Numbered from the stretch's first letter, positions 1 to 8,140 are shown. The stretch is 22,529 bases of DNA from Candidatus Sediminicultor tertius (GCA_003527405.1 DPXH01000214.1:23847-46375), one strand, 5' to 3'. Translations and numbers: made by a program. The notes: a model not told the origin generated them from the letters alone.

Positions 1-58
1 AATAGTCGTTAGTTGATTATATTCTGGCTCCTCCACTATTCACTATTCACTATTCACC
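1..58. repeat. Heptad repeat array at window edge
   Basis: The first bases read in a 7-bp register. There is a TAGTCGT-type heptad at the left edge, then TTCTGGC and TCCTCCA, then three perfect CTATTCA copies at 36-56. The same two families (TAGTCGT/TAGTGAA and TTCTGRC) recur in gaps near 2015, 7960, 12343, 17300 and 19615. No coding potential is seen. Confidence 0.75.
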
Positions 59-103
59 AAATATTATTAACAACAATATTATAACATAAAATTATATTCT
101 TAC

Positions 104-298
104 CTTTTATAGTTGATAGCGTATAGGGAGATAGTGTGAAGTTTGGAAAGAAGAAGACAGAAGCCTAATTCGTATCTCGTATCTCGTGAATCGTATCTCG
201 TATAAAATACAGTGATAAGTAATATGTGATGAGTAATAAGATTAAATGCTCGAAACTATAAAAACAGGTTACTTGTTACACATTACACATCACATAAT
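104..298. repeat. Composite heptad array with two inverted halves
   Basis: Much of this stretch follows a 7-bp period. At 171-200 lies the 30-bp cassette of CGTATCT, CGTATCT, CGTGAAT, CGTATCT plus CG, found unchanged elsewhere. At 211-240 heptads of AGTGATA/AGTAATA type run on the plus strand. At 268-295 the complementary family (GTTACTT, GTTACAC, ATTACAC, ATCACAT) runs the other way, so the two could pair across a short spacer. The region is downstream of wecB. With the arrays on either side it fills the 397 bp after that gene, and I see no other gene there. Confidence 0.8.
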
Positions 299-319
299 CT
301 AAGCAACTAATATTAATTG

Positions 320-399
320 GGAAATTGGAAAATTGGATGATCGGTGAATTTATTTATTGGTCAATTGGAGAATTGGTGAATTGGCAAATTGCTTAATTT
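320..399. repeat. Octad (8-bp) repeat array abutting wecB stop
   Basis: Ten consecutive 8-bp units can be read without a slip: GGAAATTG, GAAAATTG, GATGATCG, GTGAATTT, ATTTATTG, GTCAATTG, GAGAATTG, GTGAATTG, GCAAATTG, CTTAATTT. The consensus is close to GNNAATTG. The last unit overlaps the wecB stop codon at 398-400. This is a second repeat class with a period of 8 rather than 7; relatives occur at 16954-17017 and 12327-12342. Confidence 0.8.
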
Positions 400-1567
400 A
401 TTTTGCTTTAAATTCATCAGGAGATTGATCGATTAAATTAAAATTATATAGAATTTTTTTAACAATTCTTTCTGAAGCTTTTCCGTCTCCGTAAGGATTT
501 ATGCTTTTTGACATTTCCATATATTTTTCTCGACTGTTTAACACTAAATCAATCTCACTAAAAATCCTTTCTTCGTCAGTTCCAATCAGTTTTACTACAC
601 CTGACTCGACTGCCTCCGGTCTTTCTGTTTCATCCCGTAAAACTAATACCGGCTTACCCAGGGAAGGTGCTTCTTCTTGTATCCCACCGGAGTCTGTAAG
701 TATAATATAAGATTTGGACATTAAGTTAATCATATCATCATAATCTAAAGTGTCGAGAAGTAGAATATTTTTTCTATTTTGCAAGATTTCTTTAACATTC
801 CTTCTTATTTCGGGATTTTTATGCAGAGGAAAAATTACGGATACATCAGAATGTTTGTCGATTATTTTATTTATGGCTCGGCAAGTTTTCCTTAATGGTT
901 CCCCCCAATTCTCTCTTCTGTGCATAGTCACTAAAATAATTTTTTTCTTAAATATTTTCTTATCTTTTAGTGAAGTTTCTCTAAATATGTAGTTCTCTTT
1001 AACCATTAAGAATAGAGCATCTATTACGGTATTTCCGGAGATAAAAATATCTTCGCTTTTTACCCCTTCAGAAAGTAAATTCTCATATGATTGTCTGGTG
1101 GGAGCGAAGTGGAGATCAGTTAGTACGCTGGTTAGATGGCGATTTACCTCTTCGGGAAAAGGATAATATTTATTATTAGTTCTAAGCCCGGCTTCTATAT
1201 GACCTATTCTTATTTTTTGATAAAAAGCAGCCAATGCTCCGGTAAAAGTAGTAGTAGTATCACCCTGGACTAATACGATAGAAGGTCTTTCCTTTTTTAA
1301 TATTTTTTCAATACCTAAAAGGCTATGATTAGTAATATTCGATAAAGATTGACCTTGTTCCATAATATCTAAATCGTAATCAGGGTTGATTTGGAAAATC
1401 CCTAACATCTGATCTAACATCTCCCGATGTTGGCCAGAAACTATGATTCTACAATCTATAAAATGGGGATATTTTTTTATTTCTGAAATTATGGGAAACA
1501 TTTTTATGGTTTCAGGACGAGTTCCAAAAATTAGTGCAATTTTTATTTTATTCATAACAAATCTCAT
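398..1567 (-). CDS. wecB: UDP-N-acetylglucosamine 2-epimerase (non-hydrolysing)
   Basis: Converts UDP-GlcNAc to UDP-ManNAc in the cytoplasm, feeding cell-surface polysaccharide or teichoic-acid-linkage synthesis. The 389-residue protein shows the family signatures in order: GTRPE at 15-19, H123 and E125 in [13 protein letters not shown] at 216-220, and the nucleotide-binding stretch from SGGIQEE (293-299) through RPE (316-318). This is the full two-Rossmann-domain GT-B-like fold. The first ATG overlaps the end of the dCMP deaminase gene by 20 bp and has a nearby AGGA, suggesting translational coupling. A second ATG at residue 5 gives the more usual [11 protein letters not shown] beginning and is possible. 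B. subtilis mnaA likewise follows upp. An 8-bp repeat array begins at its stop codon. Confidence 0.95.
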   Translation of the reverse strand: MRFVMNKIKIALIFGTRPETIKMFPIISEIKKYPHFIDCRIIVSGQHREMLDQMLGIFQINPDYDLDIMEQGQSLSNITNHSLLGIEKILKKERPSIVLVQGDTTTTFTGALAAFYQKIRIGHIEAGLRTNNKYYPFPEEVNRHLTSVLTDLHFAPTRQSYENLLSEGVKSEDIFISGNTVIDALFLMVKENYIFRETSLKDKKIFKKKIILVTMHRRENWGEPLRKTCRAINKIIDKHSDVSVIFPLHKNPEIRRNVKEILQNRKNILLLDTLDYDDMINLMSKSYIILTDSGGIQEEAPSLGKPVLVLRDETERPEAVESGVVKLIGTDEERIFSEIDLVLNSREKYMEMSKSINPYGDGKASERIVKKILYNFNLIDQSPDEFKAK

Positions 1568-1991
1568 CTATTCCTGCTTCTTTTAACATCTTTCGTGCTA
1601 ATTCATCAGGGTATTTCTCTTTATAAATAATCTTCTTTATTCCTGAATTTATAATCATCTTGGCACAAGTAACGCAAGGTTGAGTTGTGCAATATAATAC
1701 GCTGCCCTTTATACTTAGGCCATGTAATGCAGCCTGCACAATAGCATTTTGTTCAGCGTGTAATCCTCTGCATAATTCCTGCCTTTCTCCGGAAGCAACT
1801 TTTTTTATTTCCCTCAAACATCCTATTTCCAAACAATGAGGCAACCCCCTGGGAGCACCATTATATCCGGTAGTAAGTATTCGCTTGTCTTGCACAATTA
1901 CTGCTCCAACTTTTCTTCTTAAACAGGTGGAACGCTTGGAAACTAATTCAGTTATTTCCATAAAATATTCATCCCAGGTTGGACGACTCAT
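1548..1991 (-). CDS. comEB: dCMP deaminase (ComEB family)
   Basis: A zinc-dependent deaminase converting dCMP to dUMP, the precursor for thymidylate made by ThyX in this same window. The 147-residue protein has the CDA-fold zinc site: HAE at 78-80, with the glutamate as proton shuttle, and PCVTC at 105-109. H52, C53 and C58 in the PHCLEIGC segment match the second, structural metal site of dCMP deaminases. The ATG at 1991 is preceded by a clear AGGAG at good spacing, and a heptad array ends only a few bases upstream of that site. The family name comes from B. subtilis comEB; I see no competence genes here, so a role in DNA uptake is not implied. Confidence 0.92.
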   Translation of the reverse strand: MSRPTWDEYFMEITELVSKRSTCLRRKVGAVIVQDKRILTTGYNGAPRGLPHCLEIGCLREIKKVASGERQELCRGLHAEQNAIVQAALHGLSIKGSVLYCTTQPCVTCAKMIINSGIKKIIYKEKYPDELARKMLKEAGIDEICYE

Positions 1992-2014
1992 AAATTAAAA
2001 TCTCCTTTAAAAAA

Positions 2015-2074
2015 TAGTCATTAGTGAATAGTGAATAGCAATTTCGTATCTCGTATCTCGTGAATCGTATCTCG
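2015..2074. repeat. Heptad arrays upstream of comEB
   Basis: TAGTCAT, TAGTGAA and TAGTGAA (2015-2035) are followed by the 30-bp CGTATCT cassette at 2045-2074, identical to 171-200 and 9443-9472. The array begins about 6 bases from the comEB ribosome binding site. The same succession (CTCCTTTAAA, then TAGTCRT, TAGTGAA, then TTTCGTATCT) occurs upstream of uvrA at 22471-22529. The right-hand end flanks the deleted four-helix-bundle copy. Confidence 0.85.
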
Positions 2075-2170
2075 CCAGAAATATAAGATATATAAATTAA
2101 GTTTTTTAATTAAATTTGTAATCATATGCGATTCGTGATTAATTTTTTCTAAAATAATTTTTTTATTCAT
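2021..2170 (-). pseudogene. Internally deleted four-helix-bundle gene copy (MITE-like remnant)
   Basis: The segment 2074-2151 matches 3931-4008, the 3' end of the four-helix-bundle gene, with five mismatches in 78 positions by eye. The 5' end (2152-2213) matches that gene's start region: an SD-like AAAGGA, an ATG at 2168-2170, and codons for MNKK versus MDKK. About 290 bp of the middle is missing; short A-rich direct repeats at the joint could explain it. The original stop is lost by one substitution (TAA to TTA), so reading continues 24 more codons through the heptad array to a TAA at 2021-2023. This leaves an open 49-codon frame with an SD. It is probably a decayed derivative; translation is possible but unproven. 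Confidence 0.75.
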
Positions 2171-2180
2171 CCGTTCCTTT

Positions 2181-2213
2181 ACTAGATACGAGATACTAGA
2201 TACGAGATACGGA
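2181..2213. repeat. Inverted heptad array next to upp stop
   Basis: ACTAGAT, ACGAGAT, ACTAGAT, ACGAGAT and ACGG run here, the reverse-complement orientation of the array at 2045-2074. The pair forms inverted ends around the deleted four-helix-bundle copy. The array stops one base from the upp stop codon (2215-2217). Confidence 0.8.
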
Positions 2214-2214
2214 A

Positions 2215-2844
2215 TTACTTTGTTCCGAATAGTCGATCTCCGGCATCACCTAAGCCCGGAACTATATATCCGTGTGAATTTAATCTTTCATCAACAGCTG
2301 CGGTATATATCTTTACATCCGGATGGTATTTTTGTAACATATTTATGCCTTCCGGAGCAGCAATTAGGCACATAAACTTTATATCTACAGTGCCACATTT
2401 CTTGATATAGTCTATACAGGCAACGGCCGTACCTCCGGTTGCTAACATGGGGTCAACTATAATTATCTTTCTATCTTTAATATCGGATGGTAATTTAGCA
2501 TAATATTCTACAGGTTTTAAAGTTTCAGGATCACGATACAGACCGATGTGTCCTACTTTTGCAGGAGGAATAAGTTTTAATATTCCATCAACCATGCCCA
2601 AACCTGCCCTTAAGATAGTTACAATAGCAACGTTTTTCCCTGAAATTACCTTACTTTTAGTCTTACCAATAGGAGTTTCAATTTCAATTTCCTTTAATTC
2701 TATCTCTCTGGTTGCTTCATAAGCTATTAAATTAGATAGTTCGTCTACTAATTCTCTAAATTCTTTCATCTGGGTATTTTTATCCCTTATTAAAGTTATC
2801 TTGTGTTGTATTAATGGGTGGTCTAAAATGATTACCTCTGACAA
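2215..2844 (-). CDS. upp: Uracil phosphoribosyltransferase
   Basis: Salvages uracil with PRPP to make UMP. The 209-residue length is standard. The PRPP-binding loop [11 protein letters not shown] is at 130-140, the ILRAG segment at 77-81, and the C-terminal uracil-binding region with [12 protein letters not shown] at 193-204. The start codon is TTG (2842-2844) with an AGGAGGA about 7 bases upstream; no ATG fits. It follows rpiB, as in the Bacillota gene order, where glyA usually sits between them but is absent here. A heptad array separates it from comEB. Confidence 0.96.
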   Translation of the reverse strand: MSEVIILDHPLIQHKITLIRDKNTQMKEFRELVDELSNLIAYEATREIELKEIEIETPIGKTKSKVISGKNVAIVTILRAGLGMVDGILKLIPPAKVGHIGLYRDPETLKPVEYYAKLPSDIKDRKIIIVDPMLATGGTAVACIDYIKKCGTVDIKFMCLIAAPEGINMLQKYHPDVKIYTAAVDERLNSHGYIVPGLGDAGDRLFGTK

Positions 2845-2865
2845 TGATTTTTCCTCCTCTTTTTT

Positions 2866-2900
2866 CGTATTGCGTATCGAGTATTGCGTATTGCGTCTGA
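2866..2900. repeat. Heptad array between rpiB and upp
   Basis: Five heptads in register: CGTATTG, CGTATCG, AGTATTG, CGTATTG, CGTCTGA. This variant lacks the CTCG ending of the commoner family. It fills the 58-bp gap, lying two bases from the rpiB stop (2903) and next to the upp ribosome binding site. Confidence 0.75.
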
Positions 2901-2902
2901 AT

Positions 2903-3355
2903 TTATTTAAAAACCTTGGTCTCTTGTTGCTTTATTTTATTCAGGCGATTAATATGCCTTTCTTCTTGGCTAAAATTAGTGTTCAACCAAACTTTTATAA
3001 TTTCTTTAGCTAATCCCGAACCAATTACTCTTCCTCCCAGAACTAAAATATTCGCATCGTTATGTTCTCTGGAATATCGGGCAGTAAATTCATTATAACA
3101 AAGTGCTGCTCTAATACCTTTGACTTTATTTGCAACTACAGACATGCCAATTCCGGTTCCACAGATTAAGACTCCTCTATCACATTTTCCGCTTTTTACT
3201 TCTATGGCGACTTTAAAGCCAATATCCGGATAGTCTACAGATTTCTCATTCTCGCAACCAAAATCTATATATTCTATATTTAATTCCTTCAAGTATTCTT
3301 TTATATTTTCTTTTAACTGATAACCTCCGTGATCACTACCCAAAGCTATTTTCAT
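2903..3355 (-). CDS. rpiB: Ribose-5-phosphate isomerase B
   Basis: Interconverts ribose 5-phosphate and ribulose 5-phosphate in the pentose phosphate pathway, supplying ribose for PRPP and so for Upp next door. With the start at 3355 it has 150 residues, typical for the LacA/RpiB family. SDHGG is at 7-11 (D8, H9), the active-site cysteine C65 precedes GTGIGMS, and H98 and N99 sit in the EHNDAN segment. I chose the ATG at 3355 because a GGTGGTGA site (3364-3371) lies 8 bases upstream and the protein then begins [11 protein letters not shown] like its homologues; two upstream GTG codons overlap that site. It follows the phosphatase gene by 17 bp. Confidence 0.94.
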   Translation of the reverse strand: MKIALGSDHGGYQLKENIKEYLKELNIEYIDFGCENEKSVDYPDIGFKVAIEVKSGKCDRGVLICGTGIGMSVVANKVKGIRAALCYNEFTARYSREHNDANILVLGGRVIGSGLAKEIIKVWLNTNFSQEERHINRLNKIKQQETKVFK

Positions 3356-3372
3356 CTTATATCTCACCACCG

Positions 3373-3876
3373 TTATTTTTTATTTTCTTCAATAATTTTA
3401 TCTAATACCTTTTCTAAGTTTTCTTTCAACTCTTTTGCTACAATGCGGTAAAATTCTGTAGGTCTGCCAAGAGGGTCAATTATTTCATAGTTTTTGTCAG
3501 TGTTTCTTGTGCTTTTAAATTCACCAATCTGAGCAAATTCTTTAAGTAAATAAATTTTATCTTGATCAAAGGTAAATCTTGTATTAATATAATCCTTATG
3601 TCTATTAGACATGACCAAAATTAGATCTGCTTTTTTAACTATATCTTCATCTACTTGAGTGGCTATGTGCTGAGAAATATCAATGCTTTGCTCAGACATA
3701 ACCTTAATAGCATCGGGGGTGGGGCTCATACCCGGAATAGCAGAAATTCCGGCTGATAAAACATTAAACTTAGTATCATCTTCTGTTCTTTCTTTTAACA
3801 TTTTCTTAAATATACCTTCTGCCATAGCGCTTCGGCAGGTGTTGCCGGTACAGACAAACAAGATGGTCTTGGTCAT
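3373..3876 (-). CDS. Low-molecular-weight phosphatase, probable protein-arginine phosphatase (YwlE-like)
   Basis: A 167-residue LMW-PTP fold protein. The P-loop C9-TGNTC-R15-S matches C(X)5R, with C9 as nucleophile and R15 binding phosphate; D134-P135 is the general-acid loop. The residue between N12 and C14 is threonine (T13). In B. subtilis YwlE the equivalent threonine favours phosphoarginine, while tyrosine phosphatases carry isoleucine there. Position directly before rpiB also matches ywlE. A protein-arginine phosphatase role is therefore likely, but it is inferred; no McsB-type arginine kinase is visible in this window. Arsenate reductase is the usual misannotation for this fold. The ATG has GGGAG about 10 bases upstream. 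Confidence 0.88.
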   Translation of the reverse strand: MTKTILFVCTGNTCRSAMAEGIFKKMLKERTEDDTKFNVLSAGISAIPGMSPTPDAIKVMSEQSIDISQHIATQVDEDIVKKADLILVMSNRHKDYINTRFTFDQDKIYLLKEFAQIGEFKSTRNTDKNYEIIDPLGRPTEFYRIVAKELKENLEKVLDKIIEENKK

Positions 3877-3901
3877 TTCATTAAAACTCCCAGTTTTAAT
3901 T

Positions 3902-3931
3902 CGTATCTCGTATCTCGTATCTCGTATCTCG
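3902..3931. repeat. Heptad array, 3' flank of four-helix-bundle gene
   Basis: Four perfect CGTATCT heptads followed by CG, on the plus strand. This is the regular version of the 30-bp cassette, without the CGTGAAT heptad. It is inverted relative to the array at 4325-4355, so the two bracket the four-helix-bundle gene. It lies about 25 bp upstream of the phosphatase start. Confidence 0.85.
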
Positions 3932-3949
3932 CCGGAAATACAAGATATA

Positions 3950-4313
3950 TTAATTAAGTTTTTTAATTAAATTTGTAATCATACGCGATTCGTGATCAAT
4001 TTTTTCTAATATAGTTTTATTATTATTCTCTTCGTTTATATAATTCAACTCTGTAGCTATCTCAATTTGAGTTTCCAATTCAGCATAAGAACCTAAAGCA
4101 ATGTATAAAAATTTTTTATACTCTTTATTGTGAAACCTATTAAAACCTTCAGCTATATTTGTGGGAATAGATAAACTTGCTCTTTGCATTTGATTGGTTA
4201 AACTGTAAAGTTCTAATTTAGGGAATTTCCTTACTATTATATATATCTTTAACTATTTCTATACCTTTCTTCCATATATCTAAATCTCTAAAATTTTTAA
4301 TTTTTTTGTCCAT
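3950..4313 (-). pseudogene. Four-helix-bundle protein (23S rRNA IVP / Avd-like), frameshifted
   Basis: The frame ending at 3950 encodes QMQRASLSIPTNIAEGF, FLYIALGSYAELETQ and a C-terminal helix, the hallmarks of the four-helix-bundle family (PF05635: 23S intervening-sequence proteins and Avd-type proteins). The expected start lies in another frame: ATG at 4311-4313 with an AAGGA site, reading MDKKIKNFRDLDIWKKGIEI and then stopping at 4218-4220. Removing one base between about 4218 and 4250 would give a 120-residue protein, normal for the family. It is thus a one-base frameshift or a sequencing error in an AT-rich run; an N-terminally short product from the internal ATG at 4189 is less likely. 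Molecular function is not established; known relatives are basic, pentameric and nucleic-acid associated. It is bracketed by inverted heptad arrays. Confidence 0.8.
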
Positions 4314-4324
4314 CTGTTTCCTTA

Positions 4325-4355
4325 ACGAGATACGATTCACGAGATACGAGATACG
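4325..4355. repeat. Heptad array, 5' flank of four-helix-bundle gene
   Basis: ACGAGAT, ACGATTC, ACGAGAT, ACGAGAT. Bases 4326-4355 are the exact reverse complement of the 30-bp cassette at 171-200. It ends five bases from the prmC stop codon (4360-4362) and about 10 bases before the four-helix-bundle start codon, leaving almost no other intergenic sequence. Confidence 0.85.
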
Positions 4356-4359
4356 GTCT

Positions 4360-5271
4360 TTACTTCCTGTATGCTATCACTACTCTCTCTATCCCCAAAT
4401 AATCTTTGGTAATTTCTATATTTTGATTAAAATTATTCTCTTTAATAATTAACTCTTTAACTATTTTCGACTGGTTAAAACCCACTTCTAAGGCCATAAA
4501 GCCGTTCTTTTTTAAATATTGAGGGCTTTTCTTTATTATTTTACGATAATAATCTAAACCGTCAATCCCTCCGGATAAAGCAACTTTAGGTTCATTATCT
4601 TTTATTTCGGGTGGCAATGATTCAAAATCGTGAGAATCTATATAAGGGGGATTTGAAACAATTCCATCTAAGCTGTTTTTTTTAATTTTCCCCATAAATG
4701 GTTCGAATAAATCTCCCTGTAAAAATATTATTTTATCTTTACACCCATGCTTTTGAGCATTTTTTAATGCTATTTGCAAAGATTTTTTAGAAATATCGGT
4801 TGCGTAGATGATAACATCTTCTATAAATTTAGCTATGCTTACAGCAATTATACCTGTGCCCGTTCCTAAATCTGTTACCCTTAAACTATTAGAACATTTA
4901 TAGTTTTTCAATTTTCTAATAAGTTCTTCCACTAAAATCTCTGTTTCCGGCCGAGGGATTAAAACTCCTTTTTCTACCAAAAAATCCATCCCCATAAATT
5001 CTTGATGTTTAGTTATATATTGGAGCGGTATTTTTTCTATTCTTTTTTGAATCTTTTTCTCTAATTGTGTTTTTTCTTTATCTTTTAATACTCTATCAGA
5101 ATTTAAATATATTTCGCTCCTGCTCATTTCCAGAAAATAACTTAACAGGATCTCCGCTTCTCTTTCCGGATTCATTATTCCCTTATCTCTAAATATTTTA
5201 CGAATATTTTTTAAGGCCTGCCCTACGGTTTGAAATGTATACTTATTTTCCAGCATTTTTTTAAATTTCAT
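4360..5271 (-). CDS. prmC: Release factor glutamine methyltransferase
   Basis: Methylates the glutamine of the GGQ motif in release factors using S-adenosylmethionine, increasing termination efficiency; its substrate RF1 is encoded just upstream. The 303-residue protein has an N-terminal helical substrate-binding domain (about 1-100), RPETE at 107-111, the SAM-binding DLGTGTG at 134-140, and the catalytic NPPY at 207-210. The ATG at 5269-5271 overlaps the prfA stop by 11 bp and lacks a strong SD, so translation is probably coupled. In Bacillota a sua5/tsaC-type gene often follows prmC; here a four-helix-bundle unit occupies that place. Confidence 0.95.
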   Translation of the reverse strand: MKFKKMLENKYTFQTVGQALKNIRKIFRDKGIMNPEREAEILLSYFLEMSRSEIYLNSDRVLKDKEKTQLEKKIQKRIEKIPLQYITKHQEFMGMDFLVEKGVLIPRPETEILVEELIRKLKNYKCSNSLRVTDLGTGTGIIAVSIAKFIEDVIIYATDISKKSLQIALKNAQKHGCKDKIIFLQGDLFEPFMGKIKKNSLDGIVSNPPYIDSHDFESLPPEIKDNEPKVALSGGIDGLDYYRKIIKKSPQYLKKNGFMALEVGFNQSKIVKELIIKENNFNQNIEITKDYLGIERVVIAYRK

Positions 5272-6319
5272 TGCTCGTTTTTAATTTTTCTGAAAGATTA
5301 GTCACCAAATCATTTAAATTTCCTTCTAAAACTTCTTCTAAATTATGTAAATTTAGACCAATACGATGATCGGTTATTCTATTTTGAGGAAAATTATAAG
5401 TTCTAATTCTTTCACTTCTATCTCCTGTGCCCACCTGGCTTTTTCTCTTTAGAGCAAGCTCTTCATGCTTTTCCCTTTCTGCCATATCTAAAAGTCTTGC
5501 TCTTAATATTTTTAAGGCCTTATCTTTATTCTTATGTTGAGATTTCTCGTCCTGGCAGGTAACTACCATTCCGGTGGGAATATGGGTAATTCTAATTGCT
5601 GAATCTGTAGTATTGACGCTTTGCCCTCCAGGGCCTGTAGAACGAAAGCGGTCAATTTTTAGATCATTCGCATTAATTTCCAGTTCAACCTCTTCTGCTT
5701 CGGGAAGTATGGCTACTGTAACAGTCGAAGTATGTATCCTTCCGCTTGACTCGGTTAAAGGAACACGTTGAACCCGATGTACTCCACTCTCGTATTTTAA
5801 CTTTCCATATACATCTTTCCCCGTTATGCTGAAAATTATCTCTTTAAATCCTCCGATACCGGTAGGGCTGGAACTCATTAATTCGGTTTTCCATCCATTA
5901 TTTTCGGCAAATCGAGAATACATTCTAAAAAGATCACCGGCAAAAAGTGCAGCTTCGTCACCTCCGGCACCAGCTCTAATTTCTACTATGCAATTTTTTT
6001 TATCGTGAGGGTCTTTAGGGAACATAAGTTCTTTTAATTCTATTTCCAAATTAGATTTCTTCTCTTTCAACATTTCTAATTCTTCGCTAATTAATTTTTT
6101 AAATTCTATGTCCTTTTCTTCTGACAATAATTTCGAGTTCTCTTCAATCTCATTTATTATGTACTTATATTCCTTGTATTTTAAAACTGGCTTGGAAATA
6201 TCAGATTGCATCTTTGCGCATTCCTGAAACTTAGGCTGATTAGCGATAATTTTTGGGTCTGAAAGATTTTTATTCAATTCCTCGTATTTTTTTTCTAATT
6301 CTTCTAATTTTTTAAACAT
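5261..6319 (-). CDS. prfA: Peptide chain release factor 1
   Basis: Recognises UAA and UAG stop codons and triggers peptidyl-tRNA hydrolysis. The 352-residue protein has a long N-terminal coiled-coil domain, a codon-reading PxT tripeptide P187-L188-T189 in the context [11 protein letters not shown] (RF1 type; RF2 would have SPF), and the catalytic GGQ at 231-233. Its start overlaps the end of the DUF1385 gene by 8 bp and its end overlaps prmC, forming a tight unit. UAA and UAG are also the stops most often sited at the repeat arrays in this window. Confidence 0.97.
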   Translation of the reverse strand: MFKKLEELEKKYEELNKNLSDPKIIANQPKFQECAKMQSDISKPVLKYKEYKYIINEIEENSKLLSEEKDIEFKKLISEELEMLKEKKSNLEIELKELMFPKDPHDKKNCIVEIRAGAGGDEAALFAGDLFRMYSRFAENNGWKTELMSSSPTGIGGFKEIIFSITGKDVYGKLKYESGVHRVQRVPLTESSGRIHTSTVTVAILPEAEEVELEINANDLKIDRFRSTGPGGQSVNTTDSAIRITHIPTGMVVTCQDEKSQHKNKDKALKILRARLLDMAEREKHEELALKRKSQVGTGDRSERIRTYNFPQNRITDHRIGLNLHNLEEVLEGNLNDLVTNLSEKLKTSNEI

Positions 6320-7214
6320 TATTTACCACTTCAAATTTTATATTTTTATTTTCTTCGGGCAAAACGCCTTTTAACGCCTTTATGGCCACCTCAATCTGAG
6401 CATCATCAGGTTCGTTGGTAGTAAGTTTTTGGAACCATAATCCGGGCATCACTGCCCATTTCACTAAAATTTTATTCATGTTTTTTGCTGATAATTTCAA
6501 TATTTCATATGATAGGCCAGCTATTATGGGAATTATAGCAATCCTATAGGCTATTCTCAAAAGTAATGTTTGCTTCCCCAGTAAAGAAAATACCAAAATA
6601 CTCATTATTAAAACAATGAAAATAAAACTTGTTCCGCATCGAGGATGCAGGGTACTGTGTTTTTTAACATTATCAACATTGAGTTCCTCACCTGCTTCAT
6701 AGGTATATATTACCTTGTGTTCTGCTCCATGGTATTCAAATACTCTTCTTATGTCTTTTATTTTCGAGATAAAAAATAAGTAGGCTATAAATATACTAAT
6801 TCTTAATAATCCTTCAAATAAATTATAAACAATTACATTAGATAGGTATCTGTCTAAATATCGAGCCATTGCAGTAGGAAGAGCTATAAAAAAAACTATG
6901 AATAACCCAAAAGCAATTACAACTGTAAAAAACATTTCTACGCTATTTATTTTCTCTTCTTCGCCTGTTGCCTGTTCTGCGGAATAAGTCAATGCTTTTA
7001 ATCCCAGAACTAAAGATTCGAGTAAATTAACTATTCCTCTAAAAATCGGCCATTTAAGAAATTTTAACTTATTAGATAATGATTTTAATTTTCCTATCTT
7101 TAAAATTATTTCTTTATCTGGTCTACGAACCGCAATAGCATATTTTAAAGGAGATCTCATCATCACTCCTTCAATTACTGCTTGACCTCCATAATTACAG
7201 TCAGCATTTTTCAT
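6312..7214 (-). CDS. DUF1385 (YqhQ-like) membrane protein
   Basis: A 300-residue protein of the DUF1385 family, whose biochemical role is not established. The N-terminus carries the family signature [14 protein letters not shown] (9-22). Hydrophobic segments at roughly 93-116, 127-152, 190-215 and 220-235 indicate a multi-pass inner-membrane protein. Conserved [12 protein letters not shown] (about 160-171) and HPRCGTSF (about 190-197) contain histidines and a cysteine that could bind a metal; this is inferred from the residues alone. It starts two bases after the thyX stop and overlaps prfA by 8 bp. Linkage of DUF1385 with prfA-prmC is common in clostridial genomes. Confidence 0.9.
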   Translation of the reverse strand: MKNADCNYGGQAVIEGVMMRSPLKYAIAVRRPDKEIILKIGKLKSLSNKLKFLKWPIFRGIVNLLESLVLGLKALTYSAEQATGEEEKINSVEMFFTVVIAFGLFIVFFIALPTAMARYLDRYLSNVIVYNLFEGLLRISIFIAYLFFISKIKDIRRVFEYHGAEHKVIYTYEAGEELNVDNVKKHSTLHPRCGTSFIFIVLIMSILVFSLLGKQTLLLRIAYRIAIIPIIAGLSYEILKLSAKNMNKILVKWAVMPGLWFQKLTTNEPDDAQIEVAIKALKGVLPEENKNIKFEVVNNV

Positions 7215-7216
7215 TA

Positions 7217-7912
7217 TTAATCATTTACTCCTTCTTCTTTATTTTTAGACCAGGGTTTACCACAGGATAATTCCCCTTCGGGGCAAGGTCCTAAAATGCA
7301 AGGCGGACCGGCATTCTCAAATATGGCTGGTGCAATATCTTTTACTTTTTGTAACATTTTCATGGCAACTTCTCTTATCTCCCATTGAGCTCTATTGCAG
7401 CATCTTAATTTAAAGATATGCAGTAATTCCCGGGCATTTGCTGTTATTATTATTTTAGTTGTAACCGCCTGGGGTAAAATGTATCTTGCATCTTCTGCTT
7501 CTATATTATGTTCCAGCAATAATTGGTAAATTCCGTCTAATTCTTTTAGAGCACCTATAAATATTTTAGCTAATTTTTTATCCTTAGCAATAGATTTTGG
7601 GACAATATAAGGAAACCCCTCCTTATTTATTTTAACATATCTTTGGCTTTGTTGGGAAAAAGAGGCAAGCCGATGTCTTACTAACTGATGAGAAGTAACC
7701 CTGGAGATTCCTTCTATAGCAAAAGTAAAGGTAGCATGTTCTAAAACAGAATAATGTCCTAATTTCATTATTTTTTTAATTAATTTCATTATTGATTCAT
7801 CGCTAAGTTTTCCCCTTAATTCTTCTATGTCTAATGCAGAATAACATAATCTTGCTGACTGAGCTACAATTTTTTCAGGATCCTTAGTGTAATTTATCAA
7901 TTTGACTTTCAT
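7217..7912 (-). CDS. thyX: Flavin-dependent thymidylate synthase
   Basis: Makes dTMP from dUMP using methylene-tetrahydrofolate, FAD and NADPH, the alternative to ThyA. The signature RHRxxSxxxxSxR is complete at residues 79-91 (RHRLASFSQQSQR). The end carries CGKPW and four cysteines (CILGPCPEGELSC). I chose the ATG at 7910-7912 (231 residues), which has GAGAGGT about 7 bases upstream and gives the MKVKLINYTKDPE beginning. An in-frame TTG at 7928-7930 would extend into the repeat array and is rejected. It works with ComEB, which supplies dUMP, and Tdk, which salvages thymidine, both in this window. Confidence 0.95.
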   Translation of the reverse strand: MKVKLINYTKDPEKIVAQSARLCYSALDIEELRGKLSDESIMKLIKKIMKLGHYSVLEHATFTFAIEGISRVTSHQLVRHRLASFSQQSQRYVKINKEGFPYIVPKSIAKDKKLAKIFIGALKELDGIYQLLLEHNIEAEDARYILPQAVTTKIIITANARELLHIFKLRCCNRAQWEIREVAMKMLQKVKDIAPAIFENAGPPCILGPCPEGELSCGKPWSKNKEEGVND

Positions 7913-7932
7913 GGAATTAACCTCTCTCAACT

Positions 7933-8113
7933 CGTATCTCGTATCTCGTATCTCGAAAAGAAGCCAGAATTCAGTAGTCAGAATTTAGAATAAAAATAAG
8001 TCTAAGCTAAAAAGGTAAAAATTACACAATCTTTACTTGATACTGGATACTTGATACTAAATTACTATACGCTACACGCTATATGCTATAATATATACGA
8101 GATACGAGATAAT
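7933..8113. repeat. Composite heptad array upstream of thyX
   Basis: Three CGTATCT heptads (7933-7953) are followed by an AGTCAGA/ATTCAGT-type set (7960-7990). At 8037-8113 eleven heptads read in one phase while changing family: TTGATAC, TGGATAC, TTGATAC, TAAATTA, CTATACG, CTACACG, CTATATG, CTATAAT, ATATACG, AGATACG, AGATAAT. The first and last parts are inverted relative to one another. A plus-strand open frame over this stretch is only translated repeat. Confidence 0.8.
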
Positions 8114-8140
8114 AATTTGGCTTCTGATTTCTATCCTCTT

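Noticed and set aside
171..205. CRISPR array
   Set aside because: The repeats are contiguous 7-bp units without unique spacers of regular length, and no cas genes are present.
3356..3370. GTG start for rpiB (five extra residues)
   Set aside because: It overlaps the GGTGGTGA site that serves the ATG at 3353-3355, and homologues begin at [11 protein letters not shown].
2043..4356. Classical insertion sequence at the four-helix-bundle loci
   Set aside because: There is no transposase gene and no clear target-site duplication could be identified; only the end-conserving deletion pattern supports mobility.
7913..7930. Upstream TTG start for thyX (six extra residues)
   Set aside because: The extension runs toward the repeat array; the ATG at 7910-7912 has a better placed ribosome binding site and gives the family's usual N-terminus.
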